A stretch of 64,000 nucleotides of DNA from Planomonospora sp. ID67723. Lineage in GTDB: Bacteria > Actinomycetota > Actinomycetes > Streptosporangiales > Streptosporangiaceae. The notes under the pieces are model-generated. The model was not told the origin of the DNA. It was given only the letters and a program-made list of their open reading frames with translations, and did not search any database. The DNA is taken from assembly GCF_015711605.1 (NCBI RefSeq), contig NZ_JABTEZ010000001.1, positions 896,001 through 960,000 of the forward strand, read 5' to 3'. This document shows, in pieces, positions 39,605 through 49,179 of the stretch; the first letter of the stretch is position 1, and each line of letters opens with the position of its first letter. The position numbers and the translations under genes are program-made.

Positions 39605-41079
39605 CGAGCACCTTCGCGCGGGCGGCCCCTTCCCCGGTGCGGTCGCCGCGGCATCCGCTCACCCGGCCGGCCGTCCTGCTCGGGCTGGTCGCCGTGCTGT
39701 ACGGGACGGCCCAGTTGACGGTCGTCTCCGCCCGCATGGGGATCGGCTGGGACGAGGCGATCTACGCCAGCCAGTTCTCCGCGCACGCTCCGCCGGCCGA
39801 TTTCAGCGCGCCGCGCGCGCAGGGCGTCCCCCTGCTGGTCGCACCGGTGACCGCGCTGACCGACTCGGTGGTCGCGCTGCGCCTCTATCTCACCGCGCTC
39901 TCCTCGCTCGCTCTGTTCGGCGCCTTCCTGGTCTGGACCCGCGTGCGCCCCGGGTACACGGCCCCGCTGGCCGCGCTGCTGTTCGCGGGCTGCTGGCTGT
40001 CGTTGTTCTACGGCAACGAGGCCATGCCCAACCTCTATGTGGCGCTCGGCGCCGTCGCCGCCACCGGCCTGTTCTGCCTGCCGGGCCGGGGCCGGGCGGT
40101 GATCGCGGGCCTGGGCGGGACGCTGGCCGCCGTGTCCCTGGTGCGTCCCTCGGACGCGCTCGTCGTCGCCGCGCCCATGGCGGCCGTGGCGCTGCTGCGG
40201 CGCCCGCGCCGCATCCGGGCGTTCGCCGCCGTCGTCGCCGGGACGGCCGTCGGGTGGGGCGAGTGGCTGATCGAGGCGGTGCTGAGATACGGCGGCGCCG
40301 CCGCCCGGATGCACGCCGCCGGGGAGGCCAACCGGACGGGCCTGACCTTCTCCGTCGTCGAGCACGCCCGCGCCCTGGACGGCCCGTCGCTGTGCCGGTG
40401 GGGCGTCGACTGCGGGGACGTCTCCCCGCTGGCGCTGACCTGGTGGCTGGCGATCCCGCTGGTGGCGATGGTCGGCCTGCACGCCGCCTGGCGGGACCGG
40501 AGCCGTCCCGGTCCCCTGCTGCTGGCGGCGGTGACCGCGCTGACGGTGGCGGCGCCGTACCTGTTCTACGTGGACTACGCCGCCCCACGCTTCCTCATGC
40601 CGGCCTACGCGCTGCTCGCCCTGCCGGTCGCCGCGGGTGTGATCACGCTGATGGGACGGGGCCGCCCGCCGGTCCGGCGCGCCGCGGCGGTGTTCGCGGT
40701 CTCCGGCGTGCTGGCCCACCTCGTGCTCCAGGGCGGCTACGCCTGCCGCATGTCCGCCATCGTCTACGAGGGCCGCGAGCGGGTGCGGCTCGCCACCGAG
40801 GAACTGCGCCGGATGGGCGTTCGGGCACCGTGCATGGTCTACGGGCAGTCGGGCGTCCAGATCGGCTACATGCTGGGCTGCCGATCGCAGGGGCTGGTCC
40901 GTCGCTTCCCCGGTCGGCAGCCCGAGCGGGTACGGCAGGCCGTCGAGTCCGGAGACCGGCTGCTGCTGGTCTACACGGGTGTCGAAGCACCCCGGTACGC
41001 CGCCGGCTGGCGCGCTGTGACGCTGCCCGGTGGCTGGCGGGCGCGTCTCTCCCCCGCCTGGGACGCACCCCGGCCGTGA
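39601..41079 (+). CDS. Polytopic membrane glycosyltransferase (PMT/ArnT-like)
   Basis: 492 aa. Helix after N-terminal basic stretch (AVLLGLVAVLYGTAQLTVV), then the first periplasmic loop with MGIGWDEAIYASQ, where the Asp-Glu pair corresponds to the catalytic acid of GT-C enzymes using polyprenyl-phosphate sugars. About 10 further helices and a C-terminal outer domain with Cys residues. Likely transfers a sugar to a cell-envelope acceptor. Terminates at the bidirectional hairpin. Confidence 0.8.
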   Translation: MTSTFARAAPSPVRSPRHPLTRPAVLLGLVAVLYGTAQLTVVSARMGIGWDEAIYASQFSAHAPPADFSAPRAQGVPLLVAPVTALTDSVVALRLYLTALSSLALFGAFLVWTRVRPGYTAPLAALLFAGCWLSLFYGNEAMPNLYVALGAVAATGLFCLPGRGRAVIAGLGGTLAAVSLVRPSDALVVAAPMAAVALLRRPRRIRAFAAVVAGTAVGWGEWLIEAVLRYGGAAARMHAAGEANRTGLTFSVVEHARALDGPSLCRWGVDCGDVSPLALTWWLAIPLVAMVGLHAAWRDRSRPGPLLLAAVTALTVAAPYLFYVDYAAPRFLMPAYALLALPVAAGVITLMGRGRPPVRRAAAVFAVSGVLAHLVLQGGYACRMSAIVYEGRERVRLATEELRRMGVRAPCMVYGQSGVQIGYMLGCRSQGLVRRFPGRQPERVRQAVESGDRLLLVYTGVEAPRYAAGWRAVTLPGGWRARLSPAWDAPRP

Positions 41080-41084
41080 TCGGA

Positions 41085-41134
41085 CCGCAACGGCCCTCGT
41101 CACCGGTGCCGGCCGGTGACGAGGGCCGTTGCGG
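41085..41134. terminator. Bidirectional terminator between convergent genes
   Basis: Perfect 22-bp stem (41085-41106 with 41113-41134) and 6-nt loop, 5 bp after the glycosyltransferase stop and 11 bp from the GGDEF/EAL stop. Confidence 0.92.
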
Positions 41135-41145
41135 GGAGGCGGTGC

Positions 41146-43878
41146 TCAGCCGGCGAGCGCGGGCGGTTCCGCGGAACCGGTGCCGCGGCCCGTGGCCCGG
41201 GCCGCCAGGAGGGCGCCCACGTCCTCGGGCGAGAGCGGCCGGGCGAAGAGGAAGCCCTGGGCGAGGCGGTATCCCAGCTGGTACAGGCGCCGGGCCTGCG
41301 CCGGGGTCTCCACCCCCTCGGCCACCGCGCCCAACCGCAGCGCCTGGGCGATCTGCGCGATGGAGGTGGCGATCGCCGCCTCCTCGACCGTGCCGGCCAC
41401 CCCGTCGACGAACAGCTTGTCCACCTTGAGGATGTCGACCGGGCAGGTGCGCAGCAGGCCGAGTGAGGAATGGCCGGTGCCGAAGTCGTCGAGGGCGATG
41501 GCGACGCCGAGCGCCTGGATGGCCTGGACCGTCTCCAGCGCGGGGCCGCCGTCGAAGACCGCCGTCTCGGTGATCTCCACCAGCAGGTTGTCCGGGCTCA
41601 GCCCGCTCTCCGCCAGCACGTCCGCGACGGTCTGCGCGAAGGTCGGCTCCAGCAACTGCCGGGCGGAGACGTTCACCGCCACCCGCATGGGAGCCGCGGT
41701 GCCGTACGTCTGCTGCCACTCGACCATCTGCAGGCATGCCTGCCGCAGCACCCACGCGCCGATCTGGACGATCATGCCGTTGCGCTCGGCGACCGGGATG
41801 AACTCCGCGGGCGAGATCATCCCCCGCTCGGGGTGGCGCCAGCGCACCAGCGTCTCCACCCCGTGCACGTCGCCGTCCGGCAGCGTGACCACCGGCTGGT
41901 ACAGGGGGAACAGCTCACCTCGGGCGAGGGCCCGCTGCAGTTCGGCGCCCATCTGGGCGTGCTCGACCGCCTGGGCGTCCAGGCTCTCGGCATACCACCG
42001 GTAGCCGCTCTTGCCCCGCTCCTTGACCGCGTACATGGCCAGGTCGGCCCGGCGCAGCAGCTCGTTGGCGTCGGTGTCCGCGGTGCCGGCGGCCAGGCCG
42101 GCGCTGGCCTGGACGAGCAGTTCGTGACCCGCTGCGTGTACGGCGGTGCCGAGCACGGCGAGGACGCCTTCCATGACGCGGTCGGCGTCGCCGTCCGGGA
42201 CGTCGCACAGCAGCAGGGCGAACTCGTCGCCGCCGAGCCGGGCGACCGTGTCACCGGGCTCGGCCCGCTCCCGCAGCCGGTCGGCGACCTCCATCAGGAG
42301 GGCGTCGCCGACGCCGTGCCCGAGCCGGTCGTTGATGGTCTTGAAGTCGTCGATGTCGATCAACGCCACCACGACGTCGCGACCGGCGGCCAGAGCCTCC
42401 GACGTCCGCTCGGCGAACAGCGCCCGGTTGGCGAGCCGGGTCAGGGCGTCGTGGTTGGCCTGGTAGGCGAGCTGGTCCTGGAAACGGAGGGCTTCGGTGA
42501 TGTCGTGGGAGTTGCTGACGATCCCGGCGACGCTCGGATCGTCGAGCCGGTTCGTGGCGAAGATCTCCAGCCAGCGCCAGGAGCCGTCGTCGTGCCGCAT
42601 GCGGACCCGGCAGGTGGAGGAGGCGCCGGGATGGGCCAGCAGGAGCCTGCGGTGGTCCCGTATCACCGGAAGGTCGTCCGGATGGACGCCGTCCGTCACC
42701 GTCCGGCCGAACCAGTGCTCGGGCGGCATGCCGAGAACCCGCTCGATGCTCTGGCTGGTGTAGACCAGCCTGTCGTCGGCGTCGGTGATCGAGGTGATGT
42801 CGGAGGAGTTCTGCACCAGCGAGCGGAAACGCCGCTCGCGCTGGCGCAGCTCCAGCATGCTGGAGTCCAGCCGGGCCAGAAGGCGGGCGTTGTCGTAGAG
42901 GGCTGCGATCTGCCGCACCATCACCAGGCCGGTCAGGACGATCACGCCCATCACGACCAGCCGGCTCACTCCGTCGGCGTCGCGCGTGGCGACCAGCAGC
43001 AGGAGATAGGTGGACACGACCGCGGCGTACGGCAGCAGGCTGAACGGCCGTCCGGCCGTCCGGGTCGGCGAGGCCGGGGCGCGCCGCTGCCGCTCGGCGG
43101 CCAGGGCCATGAACAGGCAGCCGACCGGTACGGCGATCTGCACGGAGGAGAGGTACGGATGATCGGTCAGCAGCGGAGTGAGCAGGGCGCCGAGCGCGGT
43201 CGCGGAGAGGACCGCCAGGGCCAGCAGCCACAGGGCGCCGCGGTCCAGCGGGCCCGCGCCGGTCAGCACCAGCTTGACCGCGGCCAGGATCACGAAGCAG
43301 CCCAGTGCGGAGATGGTCAGCAACGACCACCACGAGCCGGTGACCGCCGTCAGCTCCGCTCCGCCCAGCAGCAGGTAGTACAGGACGAACATGCCGATGG
43401 CCAGCATGACGATGCCGGCGTCGAGACCCAGCCGGAGCCACTGACCGCGTGAGCGCCGCTCCACGGGAGTGCGCAGCAGCCCCCAGAAGATCACCAGGAC
43501 GGCGCAGAAGTAGACGACCGTGGCCAGCAGCCTGACGTGCGAAGGCGCCGTGTCGCGTCCTCCGGAGACGTCGACCGCGTCGCCGATCACGCCGATGACG
43601 AGCAGGCTCAGGGACAGGGCGAAGCGCCGCCAGAGCAGCCGGACCGGGACGTCGAGGGTGCCGAGCCGGGCGACGCGCAGGCAGGTGTAGGAGGTGAGCG
43701 CGAGGCCCACCGGCACCGGCACCCAGCCGACGACCGGGTCAACGGTGTGCGTGAGGCCGGCGGCGAACCACAGCACGCTGAAAAGGGCGATCACGCCGAT
43801 CGCGAACACGGGCCATGCCGAGGCTCGGATCGAGGCACCACCGGATGACCCGGCGGGCAACGCCCGATCTCCTGACAT
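41146..43878 (-). CDS. Membrane-bound PAS-GGDEF-EAL cyclic-di-GMP protein
   Basis: 910 aa. About eight to nine membrane helices (25-325), a short coiled linker (330-350), PAS (350-465), GGDEF with intact RLGGDEF (549-553 for GGDEF), and EAL with ETLVRW at 675-680 and DDFGTG downstream. The inhibitory RxxD site is EPGD (540-543), lacking the Arg. Both synthesis and hydrolysis motifs are present, so the net activity is open. In actinomycetes c-di-GMP controls development. Start ATG at 43878. Confidence 0.93.
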   Translation of the reverse strand: MSGDRALPAGSSGGASIRASAWPVFAIGVIALFSVLWFAAGLTHTVDPVVGWVPVPVGLALTSYTCLRVARLGTLDVPVRLLWRRFALSLSLLVIGVIGDAVDVSGGRDTAPSHVRLLATVVYFCAVLVIFWGLLRTPVERRSRGQWLRLGLDAGIVMLAIGMFVLYYLLLGGAELTAVTGSWWSLLTISALGCFVILAAVKLVLTGAGPLDRGALWLLALAVLSATALGALLTPLLTDHPYLSSVQIAVPVGCLFMALAAERQRRAPASPTRTAGRPFSLLPYAAVVSTYLLLLVATRDADGVSRLVVMGVIVLTGLVMVRQIAALYDNARLLARLDSSMLELRQRERRFRSLVQNSSDITSITDADDRLVYTSQSIERVLGMPPEHWFGRTVTDGVHPDDLPVIRDHRRLLLAHPGASSTCRVRMRHDDGSWRWLEIFATNRLDDPSVAGIVSNSHDITEALRFQDQLAYQANHDALTRLANRALFAERTSEALAAGRDVVVALIDIDDFKTINDRLGHGVGDALLMEVADRLRERAEPGDTVARLGGDEFALLLCDVPDGDADRVMEGVLAVLGTAVHAAGHELLVQASAGLAAGTADTDANELLRRADLAMYAVKERGKSGYRWYAESLDAQAVEHAQMGAELQRALARGELFPLYQPVVTLPDGDVHGVETLVRWRHPERGMISPAEFIPVAERNGMIVQIGAWVLRQACLQMVEWQQTYGTAAPMRVAVNVSARQLLEPTFAQTVADVLAESGLSPDNLLVEITETAVFDGGPALETVQAIQALGVAIALDDFGTGHSSLGLLRTCPVDILKVDKLFVDGVAGTVEEAAIATSIAQIAQALRLGAVAEGVETPAQARRLYQLGYRLAQGFLFARPLSPEDVGALLAARATGRGTGSAEPPALAG

Positions 43879-44038
43879 GTCCCACTCCTACAGTTCGATG
43901 CCACCGTCGAGGATCCATCGACGAGCGGAGGACGGGCATGAGGGTTTCACCCGCCGCCGAGGGCGGTTTATTGAAGCGACAGCGCACCGGCGGAACGGCA
44001 AAATAAAACTCCTTTGCAACTTTCGAAGGAGCCGTCCG

Positions 44039-45289
44039 GTGCAGAGCTACCGCAGTGATCTCGCCATGCTCCGGGACCGGCGCTTCTCCCTGCTGCTCGC
44101 CGCCCGGACCATCTCGGTGCTGGGCACCTCCTTCGCCCCCGTCGCCCTCGCCTTCGGCGTGCTCGGACTGCCGGGAGCGACGGCCACGACGCTCTCGGTG
44201 GTCCTCGCCGCGGAGGCGCTGCCGATGGTGGCGTTCATGCTCGTGGGCGGGGTGATCGCGGACCGGCTGCCCAGGAACCGGGTGATGACGGCCAGCGAGA
44301 CGCTCAACGCGCTGGCGTTCTTCTCCCTCGCCGCGATGCTGCTCACCGGGTGGACCCCGCTGCCCGCCCTGGCCACGGCGGCGGCGGCCACCGGGATCGC
44401 GATGTCGGTCCTCTATCCCACGCTGACCGGCATCATCCCCGACGTCGTCGCCGCCGACCGGCTGCAGACCGCCAACGCCCTGCTCGGGCTGGGCGCGAAC
44501 TCCGCGCGTGTCGCCGGGCTCGTCATGGGCGGAGCCACGGCGGTGCTGCTCGGCGGAGGGTGGGCGCTGGCCGTCAGCGGCGCCATGTTCGCCGTGGCGG
44601 CGCTCCTCGTCGCGATGCTGCGTCTCACCCCCGTGGAACGTTCCGTACAGAAGAGCCGCTCGGTCCTCGCCGACCTGCGCGAGGGCTGGCGTGAGTTCCG
44701 CTCCCGGCAGTGGCTGTGGGTGGTCGTCGCCCAGTTCTCGGTGCTGGTGATGGCCGTGCAGGCCGCGCACGGCGTGCTCGGCCCGCTGGTCGCCAAGGAG
44801 CGCCTGGGCGGAGAGCTCGCCTGGTCGGCGGTTCTGGCGGGCGAGGCGATCGGCATGATCGTCGGGGTGGTCGTCGCGCTGCGACTGCGGCCCGGGCGCC
44901 CCATCCTGTTCGCCACGGTCGTCCTGCTGCCCTCGGCTCTGCCGTACCTGCTGCTGGGGGTGGAGGCCCCGCTGTGGACGGTCGTCGCCGGGGCGTTCGT
45001 GATGGGCGTCTGCTTCGACGTCTTCGGCGTGCTGTGGAGCACCACGATGCAGCGGGAGGTCCCGGCCGAGTCGCTGTCCCGGGTGAGCTCCTACGACGCG
45101 CTGGGATCGCTGATGTTCGGCCCGATCGGGCTGCTGGTGGCGGGACCGGCCGCCGTCCTGATCGGTCCCGGGCCCGCGCTGATCGGGTGCGCCGCGATCG
45201 TCGTGCTGTCGTCTCTGGCCGCGCTGCTCTCCCCGGGCGTGCGCGGGCTCCGGGCCGCGGAACCTGCCGGGGAGGCACTGGTCGGCTGA
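44039..45289 (+). CDS. MFS transporter, drug-efflux type
   Basis: 416 aa, GTG after AAGGAG. Twelve predicted helices. GGVIADRLPRNRVMTASE is the MFS motif A between helices 2 and 3; LGLGANSARVAGLVMGG matches motif C of exporters. Similar to the MFS_3/enterobactin-exporter-like group. Upstream A/T-rich stretch (44000-44025) probably contains the promoter. Substrate unknown. Confidence 0.88.
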   Translation: MQSYRSDLAMLRDRRFSLLLAARTISVLGTSFAPVALAFGVLGLPGATATTLSVVLAAEALPMVAFMLVGGVIADRLPRNRVMTASETLNALAFFSLAAMLLTGWTPLPALATAAAATGIAMSVLYPTLTGIIPDVVAADRLQTANALLGLGANSARVAGLVMGGATAVLLGGGWALAVSGAMFAVAALLVAMLRLTPVERSVQKSRSVLADLREGWREFRSRQWLWVVVAQFSVLVMAVQAAHGVLGPLVAKERLGGELAWSAVLAGEAIGMIVGVVVALRLRPGRPILFATVVLLPSALPYLLLGVEAPLWTVVAGAFVMGVCFDVFGVLWSTTMQREVPAESLSRVSSYDALGSLMFGPIGLLVAGPAAVLIGPGPALIGCAAIVVLSSLAALLSPGVRGLRAAEPAGEALVG

Positions 45290-45405
45290 GGGCACGGGTG
45301 CATTCCATGCCATCTCGGGCCTGAGCCGTACCCGGAAGTTTCCTGTGAGCATGTCGGTGCGCACACCCAGTGAACTGCCAGGAAAGCGGGGTAGCGTGCC
45401 TCGGC

Positions 45406-46293
45406 ATGGACTGGCAGCGCACAGTGAACGAGGCCCTGGTCAGGTTCACCGGATTCCGGATCACCAGGGCGAACGAGGCGCGCCTGGCACGTGGAGCCGC
45501 CGCCACCGCCGCCGCGCAGACCGCGGCTCGTGAGCTCGTCCGGCCGCCGGCCGATCCGGAGACGGACCGGCTGCTGACCGCGCCGATCTTCATCCTCTCG
45601 CCGGTCAGGTCGGGCTCCACCCTGCTGCGGGCGGTGCTGGGCGCGCACTCCATGCTGCACGCCCCCCACGAGCTGCACGTGCGCCGGCTGACCGTGGGCT
45701 TCGGCACCTCGCTCTCGCGCCAGGCCATGGAGGCGCTCGGCCACAACCAGGCCGACCTGGAACACCTGCTCTGGGACCGGGTGCTGCACCGGGAGCTGGT
45801 GCGCAGCGGCAAGTCCTTCATCGTGGACAAGACCCCCGCCAACGCCTTCGCCTTCCAGCGCATCGCCACCTGCTGGCCCGACGCCCGCTTCGTCTTCCTG
45901 CTGCGTCATCCGGCCTCCGTCGCCGCCTCCTGGCACGAGGCCAGCCCGGAGAAGCGGACTCCGGAGGAGGCGGCGCTGGACGCCCTGCGCTACATGAAGG
46001 CGGTCCAGCGGGCCCGAACCGCGCTGCCCGGCCTGACCGTCCGCTACGAGGACCTGACCGCCGAGCCGGAGGCGCAGACCCGTCGGCTCTGCGAGTTCCT
46101 GGCCGTCCCGTGGGAGCCGGGCATGATCTCGTACGGTGAGCAGGTCGTGATCAGGAAAGGGCTGGGGGACTGGAAGGACAAGATCCGGTCCGGCACCGTG
46201 CAGCGGGGCCGTGACCTCCCCGCAATGGACGAGATCCCCGAACCGCTGAAAGCGATCTGCCGGAGCTGGGGGTATCTGGCGGACGACTCATGA
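45406..46293 (+). CDS. Sulfotransferase-family protein
   Basis: 295 aa. PAPS-binding loop IFILSPVRSGSTLLRAVLGAH (near residues 60-80) and the 3'-phosphate segment ARFVFLLRHPASVAAS, followed by VRYEDLTAEPEAQTRRLCEFL, are typical of Sulfotransfer_1/3. Transfers sulfate to an unknown acceptor. The ATG is internal to a longer open frame; no good ribosome-binding site decides. Overlaps the next gene by 4 bp (ATGA), so the two are co-translated. Confidence 0.88.
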   Translation: MDWQRTVNEALVRFTGFRITRANEARLARGAAATAAAQTAARELVRPPADPETDRLLTAPIFILSPVRSGSTLLRAVLGAHSMLHAPHELHVRRLTVGFGTSLSRQAMEALGHNQADLEHLLWDRVLHRELVRSGKSFIVDKTPANAFAFQRIATCWPDARFVFLLRHPASVAASWHEASPEKRTPEEAALDALRYMKAVQRARTALPGLTVRYEDLTAEPEAQTRRLCEFLAVPWEPGMISYGEQVVIRKGLGDWKDKIRSGTVQRGRDLPAMDEIPEPLKAICRSWGYLADDS

Positions 46294-47447
46294 AGATCCG
46301 TTACATGCTCCTGCACGCCTACGGCATGGGCGGGACGATCCGGACAGTGATCAACCAGGCCGGGGCGATGGCGGAGGCGGGACACGACGTCGAGATCATC
46401 AGCGTGGTACGGCGCCGCAGGCAGCCGAGGTTCGACGTCGATCCGCGCGTCAGGCTCACCGCCCTGGTGGACCAGCGCAGGGGGGCGACGGCGGACTCTG
46501 TCGCGCGCAAGGCGTGGCGCAGGGTACGCGGGCGCATCGTCCCCCGGGGGGAGCCCGCCGCCGGCTACTTCACCGAACGGGTGGAGAAGGCCGTCATCGA
46601 CTGCGTCTCCGCGCTGGACGACGGGGTCCTGGTGACCACGCGTCCCGCGCTGAACCTCATCTCCGCCCGCCGTACCCCCCGGAGCGTGGTACGGGTGGCC
46701 CAGGAGCACATGAACCTGGGCACCCACCGCGAGCCCGTCCGGCGGCAGATCGCCCGCCACTACGGGAAGCTGGACGCGGTCGTCGTGCTCACCGGCACCG
46801 ACCGCGCCGACTACCAGCGCCTGCTGCCCGACACCCCCGTCGTGCGGATCCCCAACGCGGTCGGCACCCTCGGCAGGCGCCTGTCCTCCCACGACAACCG
46901 GGTCGTGGCCGCCGCGGGCCGGCTGGTGGCGCAGAAGGGCTTCGACCTGCTCATCCCGGCGTTCGGGAAGGTCGTGCGCGAGCACCGGGACTGGCGGCTG
47001 CGGATCTACGGCACCGGCCAGAAGCAGGACGAGCTGCACGCGCTGATCGAGGAGCACGGACTCCGGGAGAACGTCGCGCTCATGGGCCAGAGCGACCGGC
47101 TGGGAGAGGAACTGGCGCAGGCCTCGCTGTACGCGCTCAGCTCCCGGTTCGAGGGCCTGCCCATGGTGATGATCGAGGCCATGTCCCACGCCCTTCCGGT
47201 CGTGGCCTTCGACTGCCCGACCGGCCCGGCCGACGTGCTGACCCACGGGATCGACGGGCTGCTCGTCCCACCCGGCGACGTCGACGCGTTCGCCGAGGCC
47301 CTCGGCCGCCTCGTCGCCGACCGGGAACTGCGCGGGCGGATGGGGGCTGCGGCCCTGGAGACCGTGCGGGGGTACGCCCCGGACCGGGTGATGCCGATGT
47401 GGGAAAGGCTGTTCGCCGGGCTGATGTCCGGGCAGCGGGAGATCTGA
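46290..47447 (+). CDS. Glycosyltransferase family 4 (GT-B fold)
   Basis: 385 aa. N-terminal GMGGTIRTVINQAGAMAEAGHDVEIISV donor-fold start and C-terminal GT4 motif RFEGLPMVMIEAMSHALPVVAFDCPTGPADVLTHGIDGLLV with the conserved E(x7)E. AGRLVAQKGFDLLI begins the nucleotide-sugar domain. Retaining transferase that probably makes a surface polysaccharide or glycolipid, modified by the coupled sulfotransferase. Confidence 0.9.
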   Translation: MKIRYMLLHAYGMGGTIRTVINQAGAMAEAGHDVEIISVVRRRRQPRFDVDPRVRLTALVDQRRGATADSVARKAWRRVRGRIVPRGEPAAGYFTERVEKAVIDCVSALDDGVLVTTRPALNLISARRTPRSVVRVAQEHMNLGTHREPVRRQIARHYGKLDAVVVLTGTDRADYQRLLPDTPVVRIPNAVGTLGRRLSSHDNRVVAAAGRLVAQKGFDLLIPAFGKVVREHRDWRLRIYGTGQKQDELHALIEEHGLRENVALMGQSDRLGEELAQASLYALSSRFEGLPMVMIEAMSHALPVVAFDCPTGPADVLTHGIDGLLVPPGDVDAFAEALGRLVADRELRGRMGAAALETVRGYAPDRVMPMWERLFAGLMSGQREI

Positions 47448-47542
47448 GCCGATCTGCGGCGATCCGGTCGCCGGGTTGGTCCGGGAATGAACGGCGTGCA
47501 CGATCGGCTGATCTGGACAGCCGGTGACAGGAGGAGACCGCG

Positions 47543-47827
47543 ATGACCGTAGAGGTCACGGCCGTGCCCGAGAAGAACCTCTTCGAGGCCGAGGTGGACG
47601 GTGAGCACGCAGGCCAGATCGAGTTCGTCCGGAGGGACGGCGTGATCGTCTATACCCACACCGAGGTGGACGGCCCGTTCGAGGGCAGGGGGATCGGCGG
47701 CCTGCTCGTCCGCACGGCCCTGGACGCGGCGCGGGCCGAAGGAGTGAAGGTGGTCCCCCGCTGCTCGTTCGTGAAGTCCTGGATCGACGGCCATCCCGAG
47801 TACGCCGACCTGGTCGGCGGAGCCTGA
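47543..47827 (+). CDS. Small GNAT-like acetyltransferase (YjdJ type)
   Basis: 94 aa. FEAEVDGEHAGQIEFVRRDGVIVYTHTEVDGPFEGRGIGGLLVRTALDAARAEGVKVVPRCSFVKSWIDGHPEY matches the compact one-domain GNAT group (GRGIGGLL as the CoA loop, ending in H-PEY). AGGAGG upstream fixes the ATG. Substrate unknown. Confidence 0.88.
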   Translation: MTVEVTAVPEKNLFEAEVDGEHAGQIEFVRRDGVIVYTHTEVDGPFEGRGIGGLLVRTALDAARAEGVKVVPRCSFVKSWIDGHPEYADLVGGA

Positions 47828-48172
47828 TCGAACCGGCCCGAGCCGGACGGAACGGGTGGACGCGCCGGCCGCGACGGCGCCGGAACACGGGTGGAGCCTG
47901 ATGTCCGCCCACCGGCACCCGTACGCCGGTGGGGACTGGGCCGTCTGGGGAACGAGGACGGGTTCGAGGTCGAGCTCATGGCTGATCGTGATCATGTGGA
48001 AGCGAACTGTGCGGAGTAGTGACGAAAATCACGGGGTAAACTCGGATTCGCCACTCTCGGATTACGCGCATACCGGGCCATCGTTCGATCCCTTGCTAGG
48101 CTGCAAGGAACCGTTGGAACCGGGCGTTGTCTCACCCCGGCAGGTGAGACCGTCGAGAAGTGGGGTCACACC
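47828..48172. other. Intergenic region before DLW-39
   Basis: 345 bp; no supportable gene. Presumably the promoter region of the DLW-39 gene; a short CCTTGC/GCAAGG symmetry lies near 48093-48111. Confidence 0.4.
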
Positions 48173-48292
48173 GTGAAGAAGCTGCTCGTTCTGGCGCTTG
48201 TCGCTCTTGGGGGGCTGCTGGTCTGGCGCAAGGTCCAGGCCGACCGCGCCGAGCTCGATCTCTGGACCGAGGCGACCGGCAGCGAGAACTGA
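48173..48292 (+). CDS. DLW-39 family small protein
   Basis: 39 aa, GTG start: begins KKLLVLALVALGGLLVWRKV after the initiator and ends ELDLWTEATGSEN. One N-terminal membrane helix, basic middle, acidic C-terminus containing the name-giving DLW. The exact family length of 39 is kept. DLW-39 genes usually lie close to gyrA, tRNA-Ile and tRNA-Ala in actinobacteria; here the AICE and about 15 kb separate it from tRNA-Ile, while tRNA-Ala follows 0.9 kb later. Function unknown. Confidence 0.9.
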   Translation: MKKLLVLALVALGGLLVWRKVQADRAELDLWTEATGSEN

Positions 48293-48347
48293 TCAACGCG
48301 GGTCCACCGACCGAGGTGCCCGCATGATCCTTAGCAAGGTTGGGGGA

Positions 48348-49064
48348 ATGACACCCATCAAGCTTGCCTGTCTGGATCTGGCAGGCACCACGATCGGTGA
48401 CGTCGCCATGGTCGAACGGGCGTTCGCCGAGGCGATCGCCACGCAGGGCATCGTGCCCGGGACCGGAGCTTACGCGCGTGCCATGGTGCACGTGCACCGG
48501 TCCCGGGGCTGCCCCAAGATCGATGTCTTCCGGGGCATCTTCCCCGACAACGAGGCCCAGGCCCAAGCGGCCAACCTGACCTTCGAGCGCTCCTACGAGG
48601 GCGTGATCGAGCGGTCCGGGCTGCTCCCGTTGCCGGGGACCGTCGAGGCGCTGGACAAGCTCCGCGGCGCCGACGTGAAGATCTGCCTCGTCACCGGCTT
48701 CAGCCGCTCCACCCTCGGCCGGGTCCTGGCCGCCCTGAGCTGGTCCGACAAGATCGACCTCGCCCTGTGCCCGGAGGACGCGGGTCGTGGCCGCCCCATG
48801 CCGGACATGATCCTCACCGCGGTCCTGCGGCTGGGCATCGAGGACGTCCGCCAGGTCGCGGTCGCCGGCGACTCGGAGAGCGACATGCTCTGCGGCCGCC
48901 GTGCCGGAGCCTCGGTGGTGGCCGGAGTCCTGACCGGCGTCCACAGCCGCGACCGTCTGCTCAACGGCGGCGCCACCCACATCCTGGAGTCCATCGCCGA
49001 CTTCCCCGCCCTCGTCCTCGGCAGCGACCAGGTGGGTTCCCCGGTCTCCGCCTCCGCCCGCTGA
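48348..49064 (+). CDS. HAD-superfamily hydrolase, phosphonatase-like
   Basis: 238 aa. Motif I LACLDLAGTTIGD with the nucleophile Asp (D-L-A rather than D-x-D), motif II VTGFSR, motif III Lys region around GRGRPMPDM, motif IV VAVAGDSESDMLCGRRAGASVVAGVLTG. The DLAGTT start resembles phosphonoacetaldehyde hydrolase-like HAD proteins. A longer start at 48324 is possible. Substrate unknown. Confidence 0.82.
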   Translation: MTPIKLACLDLAGTTIGDVAMVERAFAEAIATQGIVPGTGAYARAMVHVHRSRGCPKIDVFRGIFPDNEAQAQAANLTFERSYEGVIERSGLLPLPGTVEALDKLRGADVKICLVTGFSRSTLGRVLAALSWSDKIDLALCPEDAGRGRPMPDMILTAVLRLGIEDVRQVAVAGDSESDMLCGRRAGASVVAGVLTGVHSRDRLLNGGATHILESIADFPALVLGSDQVGSPVSASAR

Positions 49065-49179
49065 CCGCTGCCGGAGACGGCGCCGCCCGAACCGAGTGGC
49101 GAGAAGGCACGGGCTGTTGCTACGGTGTACGACTGAAGCACGCCGTACCGCATCGTTGCAGGCCGTCGGCGTGGATCTC

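Noticed and set aside
41470-43452. 660-codon plus-strand frame
   Set aside because: Shadow of the GGDEF/EAL gene; composition dominated by Arg/Gly/Gln/Val.
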